Source: Kitasatospora phosalacinea
GTDB taxonomy: Bacteria; Actinomycetota; Actinomycetes; Streptomycetales; Streptomycetaceae
NCBI RefSeq assembly: GCF_000716545.1
Contig: NZ_JNWZ01000005.1
Span: 62,001-126,000, forward strand
DNA length: 64,000 nt
Direction: 5' to 3'
Position 1 is the first letter of the stretch. The number at the start of each line of letters is the position of its first letter. The notes under the pieces are model-generated. The model made no database searches, was not told the origin of the DNA, and saw only the letters and a program-made list of their open reading frames with translations. Positions 55,906 through 63,799 of the stretch are shown piece by piece. A program made the translations under genes and the position numbers.

Positions 55906-56592
55906 ATGGTTGCCCAGCGCCCCCGCCCGTCCGCGCGGGTCGGACGGCCCCGTGCGCTGGGGCCTTCGGAGAGTGAACTGTCGCCCCGCGACGAGGTGTT
56001 GGCCGCGGCGGCGGAGCTGTTCACGGAGAACGGGTACGCCGCCACCACCACCCGGGCGGTGGCGGAGAGGGCCGGGCTGCGGCAGGCGTCGATGTACCAC
56101 TACTTCGCCCGCAAGGAGGACATCCTCGCCACCCTGCTGGAATCCACCGTCGAACCCTCGCTGCTGCTGGCCACCGAGCTGCTCGCCCGGGCCTCCGTCG
56201 ACCCGGCCGCCCGGCTGTGGGCGCTGGCCGCCGCCGACGCGGCGCTGCTGCACCGCGGCCTGTACAACCTCGGCGCGCTCTACCAGCTGCCCGAGGTGCG
56301 CGGCGAACGCTTCGCCGGATTCCGCCGCTCCCGCGCCGAACTGCGCTCCGCGTACGGAGAGTTGATGCACCTGATCGCCCCGGACGAGCCCGGTCGCGAA
56401 CTGCGCTGCGACCTGCTGCTGGGCCTGGTCGAGGGCGGTGTCGCGGTGGTCAGGGGTCGCGAGGAGGGCGGCGTGCCCGGCACCGAGGAGGTCGGCGCGG
56501 CCGTCGCCGACGCGGCGCTGCGGCTGGCCGGATGCGACCGGGCGGCCCGGGAGGCCGCCGCCCGGGCCGCCCGCGAACTGGCCCCGGTCTGA
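55906..56592 (+). CDS. TetR-family transcriptional regulator
   Basis: The product of 228 residues has an N-terminal TetR helix-turn-helix (DEVLAAAAELFTENGYAATTTRAVAERAGLRQASMYHYFARKE, readable in parts, e.g. ASMYHYFARKEDIL) and a helical ligand domain. The ~25-residue extension before the HTH is basic. ATG 55906 lies seven bases after AAGGAT, a possible -10. No divergent target is adjacent, so its regulon is unclear. Confidence 0.9.
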   Translation: MVAQRPRPSARVGRPRALGPSESELSPRDEVLAAAAELFTENGYAATTTRAVAERAGLRQASMYHYFARKEDILATLLESTVEPSLLLATELLARASVDPAARLWALAAADAALLHRGLYNLGALYQLPEVRGERFAGFRRSRAELRSAYGELMHLIAPDEPGRELRCDLLLGLVEGGVAVVRGREEGGVPGTEEVGAAVADAALRLAGCDRAAREAAARAARELAPV

Positions 56593-56711
56593 GCCGGGTT
56601 CCGGCCCGGGCCGGGTTCCGTTCCGGGCCGGTGGAACGGGTCGCGAGCGGGGGTGACGCCCTGGCCCGGGTGGGGCCGGTGCCGGGCGTCCGACGACCCG
56701 AGGGGGAGGGG

Positions 56712-57185
56712 TCAGGAGAACTGGCCCGGAACGTAGTCGCCGGCGGGCTGCTGGATGGTCACGTTGATCCGGTTGTACGCGTTGATCAGCGCGATCAGGC
56801 TGATCAGCGCGGTCAGCTGCTCCTCGTCGTAGTGCTTGGCCGCCTCCGCCCAGGCCGCGTCGCTGACCCCGCCCGCGGCGTCCGCGATCCGGGTGGCCTG
56901 CTCGGTGAGCTCCAGGGCGGCCCGCTCGGCCTCGGTGAAGACGTTGGCCTCGCGCCAGGCGGCGACCAGGTTCAGCCGGGTCTGGGTCTCCCCGGCGTGC
57001 GCGGCGTCCTTGGTGTGCATGTCGGTGCAGAAGCCGCAGCCGTTGATCTGGCTGGCGCGGATCTTCACCAGCTCCTGGGTGGGCATCGGCAGCGCGGACA
57101 GCCCCAGGGCGTGGCCGGCCGAGTTGATGTACTTCAGGAACTTCGCGCCGAGCGGGTTGCCGAAGTAGTTGAGACGTGCGTCCAC
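56712..57185 (-). CDS. AhpD-like carboxymuconolactone decarboxylase-family protein
   Basis: The product of 157 residues has the CMD core with the redox motif GCGFCTDMH (Cys50, Cys53, His57), as in alkylhydroperoxidase AhpD-type proteins. It probably reduces peroxides or acts in thiol redox homeostasis. GTG 57185 is preceded by GAGGAG at nine bases. An open frame continues upstream to 57242 but has no better site. A small Cys-containing ORF precedes it on the same strand. Confidence 0.85.
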   Translation of the reverse strand: MDARLNYFGNPLGAKFLKYINSAGHALGLSALPMPTQELVKIRASQINGCGFCTDMHTKDAAHAGETQTRLNLVAAWREANVFTEAERAALELTEQATRIADAAGGVSDAAWAEAAKHYDEEQLTALISLIALINAYNRINVTIQQPAGDYVPGQFS

Positions 57186-57265
57186 GGTGGTGGGCTCCTC
57201 GGTGTGTGTTTCGCGCTTCTGCAAGGTTGACCCCGCGGCCACCCCGGGTGTGACAGGCCGCGGAT

Positions 57266-57279
57266 GTGACGGCCGTCAC
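57266..57279. promoter_or_regulatory. Perfect 14-bp palindrome upstream of the AhpD-like gene
   Basis: GTGACGGCCGTCAC is its own reverse complement. It overlaps the stop codon of the small upstream ORF and lies about 80 bases before the AhpD-like start. It could be a regulator site or an RNA hairpin. Confidence 0.5.
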
Positions 57280-57359
57280 GCTACCGGCGGGGCGGCGTTC
57301 CACCGCTGAGGCAGGTCCGCGTCACAGAAGACGCACACGAAGAACCCCTCTCGCACCAC
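57276..57359 (-). CDS. Possible 27-residue upstream peptide
   Basis: GTG 57359 follows GGGGAGG at five bases, an excellent ribosome-binding site, and reads VREGFFVCVFCDADLPQRW and on to a stop at 57276, 90 bases before the AhpD-like gene. Two cysteines in CVFC would suit a cysteine-responsive leader peptide, but this is inference. The rest of the 57360-57696 gap is repeat-rich and G-rich without a gene. Confidence 0.4.
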   Translation of the reverse strand: MVREGFFVCVFCDADLPQRWNAAPPVA

Positions 57360-57547
57360 GGAAACCTCCCCGCACCCGACGCGGCGCCGGAGCACCGCCG
57401 GATGCGTGGAACCACCCGGGTGTCCGGGGCCGCCGCGCGTGCCGCGGTGCGGATGTCCGGCGGGCCGACGTAGCGGTAGGCGGGCGGGCTCACCGCGAGA
57501 GGGTGTCGGCGGTGGCGGTGGCGGTGGCTGGGGTGGGACGGGAGACA

Positions 57548-57610
57548 GGGGCGGGGACGGGTCGGGGGGGCGGGGGGGGGGAGGGAAGACGGGGGCGGGG
57601 ACGGGTCGGG
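57548..57610 (+). repeat. G-rich direct repeats with quadruplex potential
   Basis: GGGGCGGGGACGGGTCGGG occurs at 57548-57566 and again at 57592-57610, separated by runs of seven and ten G. Just upstream a GGTGGC-type hexamer is repeated (57510-57530). The G-runs meet the usual four-run rule for G-quadruplexes many times over, about 90 bp before the nitronate monooxygenase-like gene. Confidence 0.75.
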
Positions 57611-57696
57611 CCGGCAGGCCGTACGGGACGGCCGGGCCGGCGGACGTAGGGTGGACGCGCGGGGGACCGGGCGGGTTTCGGTGGTGGAGGAGCGCG

Positions 57697-58725
57697 ATGG
57701 ACTTCGACCTGGCGGTGCCGCTGATCGCCGCACCGATGGCGGGCGGGGCGAGCACCCCCGAACTGGTCGCCGCCCTCAACGGCGCGGGCGGCCTCGGGTT
57801 CCTCGCCGCGGGCTACCGCGACACCGGCGGGATGATCGAACAGGTCCAGCGCACCAGGGAGTCGACCGACCGGCCGTTCGGGGTCAACCTGTTCGTGCCC
57901 GGGCCGCCCGCCGCGCCCGGCCCGGTCGCCGCCTACCGCGAACGGCTGCTGCCCGAGGCGCTGCGCCGGGGCGTCGAACTGCCCGCCGAGATCCCGCCCG
58001 ACCGGGACGACTGGGACGCCAAGCTCGACGCGCTGCTGCACGGCCCCACCGACGGCGTCGCATGGGTGTCGTACACCTTCGGCCTGCCCGAACCCGCCGA
58101 GGCCGCCGCCCTCCGGCTGGCGGGCCTGCGCCAACTCGGCACCGTCACCAGCCCCGAGGAGGCCCGCGCCGCGACCGCGCTCGGCCTCGACGCGCTGGTC
58201 GTCCAGGGCCCAGAGGCCGGCGGTCACCGCGCCACCCACCGCGCCGAGGACCGGCCGGGCACCCTTCCGCTGCTCCCGCTCCTCGCCGCCGTGCAGGAGG
58301 TGACCCCGCTCCCGCTGATCGCCGCCGGCGGGCTGGGGAGCGGAGCGGCGATCGCGGCGGCCCTCGGGGCGGGCGCGGCGGCCGTCCAGCTCGGCACCGC
58401 GTACCTGCGCACCGACGAGTCCGGGGCCTCGGCCGCGCACCGCCGCGCCCTGCTCGAACTGGACGCCACCACCGTCACCCGCGCCTTCACCGGCCGTCCG
58501 GCCCGCGCCCTGCGCAACGCCTTCACCGACCGGCACGAGGGCCGCGCCCCGGCGGCGTACCCGGAGGTGCACCACCTCACCCAGCCGCTCCGGGCCGCCG
58601 CGAGCCGCGCGGAGGACCTGACGGCGATGCACCTGTGGGCGGGCACCGCGCACCGCGAGGCCCGGGCGGGCCGCGCGGCGGACGTCACCCGGGAGCTGTG
58701 GCGGGAGGCGCTGCGGGCGGGCTGA
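57697..58725 (+). CDS. Nitronate monooxygenase-like FMN oxidoreductase
   Basis: The product of 342 residues is a TIM-barrel flavoenzyme of the NMO/2-nitropropane dioxygenase family: PLIAAPMAGGASTPELVAAL at the start, catalytic His177 in QGPEAGGHR, and FMN phosphate loops AAGGLGSGAAIAAAL and GAAAVQLGTAYL. It would oxidise nitronates or related compounds such as propionate 3-nitronate. ATG 57697 follows GGAGGAG. It stands alone and is convergent with pepP. Confidence 0.88.
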   Translation: MDFDLAVPLIAAPMAGGASTPELVAALNGAGGLGFLAAGYRDTGGMIEQVQRTRESTDRPFGVNLFVPGPPAAPGPVAAYRERLLPEALRRGVELPAEIPPDRDDWDAKLDALLHGPTDGVAWVSYTFGLPEPAEAAALRLAGLRQLGTVTSPEEARAATALGLDALVVQGPEAGGHRATHRAEDRPGTLPLLPLLAAVQEVTPLPLIAAGGLGSGAAIAAALGAGAAAVQLGTAYLRTDESGASAAHRRALLELDATTVTRAFTGRPARALRNAFTDRHEGRAPAAYPEVHHLTQPLRAAASRAEDLTAMHLWAGTAHREARAGRAADVTRELWREALRAG

Positions 58726-58752
58726 GCGGGGAGGCCGGTGCGGGGAGGCCGG

Positions 58753-60198
58753 TCAGCCCAGCAGGCCGCCCATCCAGGATTCGATCGCGTCGGCCTCGCG
58801 GGGGAGGGCGCCGGACATCAGGCGGGCGCCGTCGGCGGTGATCACGAGGTCGTCCTCGATGCGGACGCCGATGCCGCGTAGGGCGGGCGGCAGGGTGAGG
58901 TCGTCGGGCTGGAGGTAGAGGCCGGGTTCGACGGTGAGGACCATGCCCTCCTCCAGGACGCCGTCCAGGTACGCCCCGGCGCGGGCCTTCGCGCAGTCGT
59001 GCACGTCGAGGCCGAGCATGTGGCCGCTGCCGCAGAGGGTGTAGCGGCGGTGGAGGCCGGAGTCCTCGCGGAGCGACTCCTCGGCGGAGACCGGGAGCAG
59101 GCCCCACTCGGCCAGGCCCTCGGCGATGACCCGCATCGCGGCCCGGTGGAACTCGCGGAAGGAGGCACCGGGGCGCAGGGCGGCGATGCCGGCGCTCTGG
59201 GCGGCCAGGACGAGTTCGTAGACGTCGCGCTGGGCGGGGGAGAAGGTGCCGGAGAGGGGGAGGGTGCGGGTGACGTCGGCGGTGTAGAGGGTATCGGTCT
59301 CCACGCCGGCGTCGAGGAGCAGGAGTTCGGCGGGGTCGAGCGGGCCGTCGTTGCGGATCCAGTGCAGCACGCAGGCGTGCGCGCCGGAGGCGACGATGGT
59401 CTCGTAGCCGGTGCCGTTGCCCTCGGCGCGGGCGCGGGCGTTGAAGGCGCCTTCGAGCAGGCGCTCGCCCCGGCGGTGGCGCAGCGCGGCGGGCAGGGCG
59501 CGCACGGCGTCCTCGAAGCCGGTGGTGGTGTGGTCGACGGCGAGTTGGAGCTGTTCGACCTCCCAGGCGTCCTTGACCAGGCGCAGTTCGGCCAGCGCGG
59601 CGGCGAACTGCCCGTCGGGCACGGCGTGTTCGGCGGCGGGGCGGCCGGTCAGGGCGTCGAGGACCGGGTCGACGCCGGCCAGGACGCGGGTGGGGACGGA
59701 GCCGGTGAGCAGCTTCGGCAGGTCGTCGAGGTGGGCGGTGCGCAGGCCGGTGAGCCGGGCGCTCTCGCCGAGGTCGGGGCGCCGGCCGACCCAGAACTCG
59801 CCGTAGCGGCGGTCGCGGTAGAACTCGGCGGAGCCGTCGGCCCGGTCGGAGCGGGGGTGCAGGTGGAGGACGGGTTCGCCGTCGGGCTCGACCACCAGGA
59901 CGTGGCCGACCTGCTCCTCGCCGGTCAGGCCGGTGAGGTGGGCGTAGGCGCTGTGCGGGCGGAAGCGGTGGTCGCAGTCGTTGCTGCGGACCTTGAGCCG
60001 CCCGGCGGGGACGAGCAGCCGCTCGCCCGGGAAGGCGGCGGCGAGCCTGGCGCGGCGGGCCGGGAAGTACGCGTAGCCGGGGACGCGCTCGTCGGCGGGC
60101 AGCGGGGTGGCGGCCCACTGGCCGGCCATGTGGGCCTCCAGCGCGGGGGTGACCGGCAGGTCGTGGCTGCCGGTGTTCAGGGTGGGCTGGTCGGCCAT
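58753..60198 (-). CDS. pepP: Xaa-Pro aminopeptidase (aminopeptidase P, M24B)
   Basis: The product of 481 residues releases N-terminal residues before proline. It has an N-terminal creatinase-like domain (to ~residue 185) and a C-terminal pita-bread domain with metal ligands in LLLDAGVETDTLYTADVTRTLP (Asp, Asp), GSGHMLGLDVHD (His), VLTVEPGLY (Glu) and GVRIEDDL (Glu). ATG 60198 follows AGAGGAG; an open frame to 60261 adds nothing recognisable. Release of proline fits the hydroxyproline theme only loosely. Confidence 0.93.
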   Translation of the reverse strand: MADQPTLNTGSHDLPVTPALEAHMAGQWAATPLPADERVPGYAYFPARRARLAAAFPGERLLVPAGRLKVRSNDCDHRFRPHSAYAHLTGLTGEEQVGHVLVVEPDGEPVLHLHPRSDRADGSAEFYRDRRYGEFWVGRRPDLGESARLTGLRTAHLDDLPKLLTGSVPTRVLAGVDPVLDALTGRPAAEHAVPDGQFAAALAELRLVKDAWEVEQLQLAVDHTTTGFEDAVRALPAALRHRRGERLLEGAFNARARAEGNGTGYETIVASGAHACVLHWIRNDGPLDPAELLLLDAGVETDTLYTADVTRTLPLSGTFSPAQRDVYELVLAAQSAGIAALRPGASFREFHRAAMRVIAEGLAEWGLLPVSAEESLREDSGLHRRYTLCGSGHMLGLDVHDCAKARAGAYLDGVLEEGMVLTVEPGLYLQPDDLTLPPALRGIGVRIEDDLVITADGARLMSGALPREADAIESWMGGLLG

Positions 60199-60493
60199 CG
60201 TCGGGGGCTCCTCTGACCTGGTCGAGCTGAGGCAACTCGGTTGGGGGAAGGCGAATCGCACCGTGGGAGCGGGCCTGGAACGGCACAGGTCGGCGAGATG
60301 GCCCGGCCTCTCATCGCGCAGTGCAATTTCACATTATTATGTTACTGGTCACGCCTCGGTCGGACCAGACCTCGGGCGGTACGGATCCCCTCTGAGCGGC
60401 GGACCGGCCCCCTTCCCGGAGCGGCACACGGCGGGCGTCCCCGCGCCGCTCTCGCGGCGGCCATCTCGGCAGCCCTCGGTCTGGGCCGGCGCC

Positions 60494-60890
60494 AGGGCCT
60501 GGACCTTCCACCTCGACGGCGCCCCGGGCGACCACTTCGCGATCAAGCCCGCGGGCGACCCGGAGAAGGCGGAGCAGCTGCTGGCCGAGGCGATCCAGGC
60601 CGCCCTCAAGCGGGTCGGCGTCGGCGTCACGATCACCACCGTCGACCCGACCGCCGTCAACTCCATCGTCGGCGGCGGGGAGGAGCGGCCCGGCCGTCAA
60701 CGCCGAACTCGACCGGATCGCCGCCACGGACCACCTGGACGCCAAGATGACGGACGCCTCGCCCGCCGTCCCGCCGGTGTGGCAGAAGACGCCGCTGCTG
60801 GTCGGCTCCGGCATCGCCGGCGCCTTCGATTCGCCGATCCGGTCCGCGCAGGTCGACTGCGCGACGATCGGCCTCAAGTCCGCCGATTAG
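60494..60890 (+). pseudogene. Decayed SBP_bac_5-type peptide-binding protein
   Basis: Two fragments in different frames match one family. The first (60503 to ~60675) reads GDPEKAEQLLAEA followed directly by IQAALKRVGVGVTI, with the intervening loop missing. The second (~60685-60890) reads NAELDRIAATDHL, then VPPVWQKTPLLVGSG and a stop at 60888, like the C-terminus of a binding protein. A frameshift near 60680 and internal deletions make it non-functional; the N-terminal half is absent. An AT-rich tract (60325-60350) upstream may be its old promoter. Confidence 0.7.
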
Positions 60891-60905
60891 GACGGGAGTT
60901 CCCAC

Positions 60906-61123
60906 ATGACCACCCCCACCGCCCCGGACCCGACCGGGGGAGCGGGGTGCGGGGGGGGGATCGGGTTCGACCGCGGGCCCGGCGCCGTCGACCTGCTGGT
61001 GCGGCACTGCCCCGGTGGGACGGTCGCCCGGGCGCAGACCCCGGTCGGCGGGACGGAGCCGTCCGTCCGCGCCTCCGCCGGGGGTCTGCTCACCCTGCGC
61101 GCGTGGGCCGGGAGGCGGGAGCC
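60906..61123 (+). pseudogene. Possible remnant of a permease gene start
   Basis: Fifteen bases after the decayed binding-protein stop, GGGAG and ATG 60906 begin MTTPTAPDPTGG, the kind of N-terminus seen in DppB/C-type permeases. The reading frame then loses all membrane character around a run of G (60951-60960). Only this start-like stub remains, so the assignment rests on position. Nothing else is seen before 61124. Confidence 0.3.
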
Positions 61124-61498
61124 TCAGACCTCCAGGTCGGCCTCGACCTTCTTCAACTGGTGCCGGGCCATCGCCAGGTTGGCCCGGTTCCGGTCCAGCG
61201 CCAGGTACAGGAACAGGCCCTTGCCGGTGCGCGAGGTCAGCGGCCGGATCAGGTGGTACTGGGTGGAGAGGCTGATCAGGATGTCCTCGATCGCCTCGTT
61301 CAGGTTCAGCAGCTCCATCGCGCGCAGCTTGGCCCGTACCACGTCGGTGTTGCCCGCGGCCGCGACGTTCAGGTCCAGGTCCGACCCGCCGCCGATGGTG
61401 CCCAGTGCCATCCCGCTGTTGTAGTCGACCAGGGCGACACCGATGGTGCCCTCGATCGAGCTCATGATGTCCTTCAGTGCGGTTTCCACAGCAGCCAT
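61124..61498 (-). CDS. Roadblock/LC7-domain protein (copy C)
   Basis: The product of 124 residues is a whole Roadblock/LC7 domain: GTIGVALVDYNSGMALGTIG, STQYHLIRPL and YLALDRNRANLAMARHQL. Such small proteins dimerise and regulate Ras-like GTPases (MglB, CvnB). ATG 61498 was chosen; TTG 61507, nearer GAAGAGG, is possible and adds three residues. It is last in a four-gene set and clearly paralogous to the protein at 63214. Confidence 0.88.
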   Translation of the reverse strand: MAAVETALKDIMSSIEGTIGVALVDYNSGMALGTIGGGSDLDLNVAAAGNTDVVRAKLRAMELLNLNEAIEDILISLSTQYHLIRPLTSRTGKGLFLYLALDRNRANLAMARHQLKKVEADLEV

Positions 61499-61602
61499 TT
61501 TTTCCAAGTACCTCTTCCGTGAAAGGAATTGACGACCCGTCAGATCCTTGCTGCGACGGGCGTGTTGCAGGGTGAGATGAGTGTCGGGGGGCGGGGCGGG
61601 GG

Positions 61603-61992
61603 TCAGAAGGTCGTCCGGTCGAGGTCGGCGTCGGCCAGGGCCGCTATCCGGGCCCCGGCCCGGCGGGCCTCCAGGTGCAGCCGCCCCACGTTGGCCTGCG
61701 AACCGGCCAGCAGGGTCAGCACCGTGTACGCGCCGGCCGCGTACGTCGCGGTGTAGCCGCGCTCGCCGCGGGTGATCAGCTCCCGGAAGGCGCCCTGGCC
61801 GGTCGCCTCGGTGAGCCGCGACCCCACGCCCAGCGCGGCGGCGGTCAGCGCGGCCACGCCCTCCGGCTCCAGCGCGGGCGCGTCGTGCGCCACCACCAGG
61901 CCGTCGATGGTCGCCACCAGCGACCCGGTCAGGTGCGGAATCCTCGCCCGCAGACCTCGCAGTTCGGCCTGCACCTCGGCTTCCGGCAGCAC
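61603..61992 (-). CDS. Roadblock/LC7-domain protein (copy B)
   Basis: The product of 129 residues has a diverged Roadblock fold: LTGSLVATIDGLVVAHDAP, then LGVGSRLTEATGQGAF, and YTVLTLLAGSQANVGRLHLEAR. GTG 61992 follows GAGGAGGA at five bases; an upstream ATG (62034) adds 14 basic residues. It lies 80 bp after the PATAN-like gene and 105 bp before copy C on the same strand. Confidence 0.83.
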   Translation of the reverse strand: MLPEAEVQAELRGLRARIPHLTGSLVATIDGLVVAHDAPALEPEGVAALTAAALGVGSRLTEATGQGAFRELITRGERGYTATYAAGAYTVLTLLAGSQANVGRLHLEARRAGARIAALADADLDRTTF

Positions 61993-62071
61993 GGGGGTCC
62001 TCCTCGCGGTCAGTTGTCGAAAGGTCCGCTTCATGACTCGGTCGGCGGGACGGGGCGGGCGGGCGGGGCGG

Positions 62072-63214
62072 TCACAGGGCCTCCAGGGCAGCGCGTAGTC
62101 GGAGCAGCAGGCCCACCTCCGGGTCCGAGGAGTCGTAGGAGCGCGGCGCGGGCGGCAACAGCACGTCCGGCAGCGCGGCTTGCGGCACGGCGGCCGGCGG
62201 CGGGTCGGGGACGGCGGCCGGCCGGTGGGCGGTCAGCAGCCCCGCGGCGGCCAGCTGCCGGACGTCCAGCAGCGTGCCGTAGGTGGAGCGCCCCAGCAGC
62301 CGGGCCAGCTCGGGCGCGGTACGGGTGCCGTCGGCGGCGGCCAGCAGCGCCTGCCGGCGGCGGTGCGGCACCGCGGTGCGGCGGGTCGGGGCGGCGCCGG
62401 TGGCCCGCAGCGGGGCGCGGTCCAGCTCGGCGGACGGCCAGCAGCCGTCCAGCAGCGAGCGGCGGCGGCCGACCGCGCCGCGCAGCTCCAGCACCGACAG
62501 TGGACGGGCCAGCCGGAACGCCGGCTCGGCCGCCGGGTCGAAGCGCAGCTCCCCGTCGTGCTGGGCCAGCGCGTCCTGGGCGCCGTCCAGGGTGGCGGCC
62601 AGCCGGGCGAGTTCGAGCTCGCCCGGGCCGACCAGACCGCCGGCCACCAGGTACTCGGCGAGCCGCCCGGCGCCCAGCAGCAGGCTGTCCTCCCACTCGC
62701 GGACGGTGATCCGCCCGGCCCCGGTCAGCAGGTGGCCGACGGTCGCGGCGGCGGGCGCCTCGGCGTGCACCACCAGGCCGCCCGCCAGGTGCACCGCGCC
62801 GCCGGGGCCGTGCAGCGCGCCGGTGGAGCCGTCGGCGGCGAGGTCGGTCAGCGCGGCCTCGAAGGTGGTGGCGGGTGCGCAGCTGGAGCGCCGGCGCCGG
62901 GGGAGCGGTGCGGCGTGGGCCCGCCGCCGGGCGGCCGGAGGGGCGGGCCGCGGGTCTGCGGGGAGCGGGCCGACGGGCTCCGGCGCCACGGACCGGGGTA
63001 CGAGGGGCTGGGGTTCGGCGGGCCGGGGCTCGGTGGGCCGGGGCTCGGTGGGCCCGGCCGTCAGGTACGGGCCGGGCACCTCGGTTCCGGGTCCGAACCG
63101 CCCGCCGGACGGCGCCGGCCGATGCGCCGGGGCGGGTGAGGCCACCGGCAGTGGCGGCACCGACGGCCCGGGTGGCGCGGGCGGTGTCGGGGCGAGGGTG
63201 TCGGTGGGCCACAT
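62072..63214 (-). CDS. PATAN/DUF4388-like protein with Pro-rich N-terminus and winged-helix-like C-terminus
   Basis: The product of 380 residues starts with a ~115-residue Pro/Ala/Arg-rich region, including the repeat TEPRPTEPRPAEP. Residues ~117-200 resemble the PATAN (DUF4388) domain (FEAALTDLAADGSTGALHG, VHLAGGLVVHAEAP). A C-terminal segment (ELARLLGRSTYGTLLDVRQL, ~302-325) looks like a winged helix. PATAN domains occur in signalling proteins that meet small GTPases. ATG 63214 overlaps the copy A stop (TGATG). The family name is tentative. Confidence 0.65.
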   Translation of the reverse strand: MWPTDTLAPTPPAPPGPSVPPLPVASPAPAHRPAPSGGRFGPGTEVPGPYLTAGPTEPRPTEPRPAEPQPLVPRSVAPEPVGPLPADPRPAPPAARRRAHAAPLPRRRRSSCAPATTFEAALTDLAADGSTGALHGPGGAVHLAGGLVVHAEAPAAATVGHLLTGAGRITVREWEDSLLLGAGRLAEYLVAGGLVGPGELELARLAATLDGAQDALAQHDGELRFDPAAEPAFRLARPLSVLELRGAVGRRRSLLDGCWPSAELDRAPLRATGAAPTRRTAVPHRRRQALLAAADGTRTAPELARLLGRSTYGTLLDVRQLAAAGLLTAHRPAAVPDPPPAAVPQAALPDVLLPPAPRSYDSSDPEVGLLLRLRAALEAL

Positions 63215-63597
63215 CAGGAGAGCACCAGCCGGTCGGCGATGGCGGCCAGCCGCAGCCGGGCCATCGCCAGGTTGGCGAGGCCCCGGTCCAGCCGCAGGTA
63301 GAGGAAGACGTTGGCGTCGAAGGGCGCGGGGACGAAGCGGAGCAGGTGGTAGTTGTCGCCGGAGGTGACGATGACGTCCTCGGCGGGCGGCGCGCCGGTG
63401 TGCTGGTCGGCGAACGAGGGCGTCTGGGTGACCGCCCGGGCGAGCTCGGTGGCGTCGGCCGCCCCGACCTCGTGGTCGCCGTCGGGGCCGAGTCCGGCGG
63501 TGCCTATGGCCAGCCCGTTGGTCCAGTCGACCAGGCTGACCCCCAGGGCGCCGGTGATCCCCATGGCTTCCGCAAGGCACTCCTCGATCCCGGGCAC
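63214..63597 (-). CDS. Roadblock/LC7-domain protein (copy A)
   Basis: The product of 127 residues is a Roadblock domain: GALGVSLVDWTNGLAIGTAG, DNYHLLRFV and YLRLDRGLANLAMARLRL, closely parallel to copy C. GTG 63597 follows GGGGAGGGA; an upstream GTG (63654) would add 19 residues. The ribosome-binding site lies against an 8-bp hairpin (CACCGTGC/GCACGGTG, 63615-63633) that could modulate initiation. It is first in the operon. Confidence 0.87.
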   Translation of the reverse strand: MPGIEECLAEAMGITGALGVSLVDWTNGLAIGTAGLGPDGDHEVGAADATELARAVTQTPSFADQHTGAPPAEDVIVTSGDNYHLLRFVPAPFDANVFLYLRLDRGLANLAMARLRLAAIADRLVLS

Positions 63598-63799
63598 GTA
63601 CCGCGTTCCCTCCCCACCGTGCGGGGCACGGTGCGTCGCCTTCACCGCCTTCACCTGCGGTAGTCTGACCAGGACGCAACGCTACCGGCGCCGCCACGGG
63701 AGGGCGAGACTTTCCGCCATATCCCTCGGGCATATGCACGATTGCGCTATGGTGCGTGGATTTTGGAGCATCACGGTGAAGGCGGCGCGGCGCGGCGGT

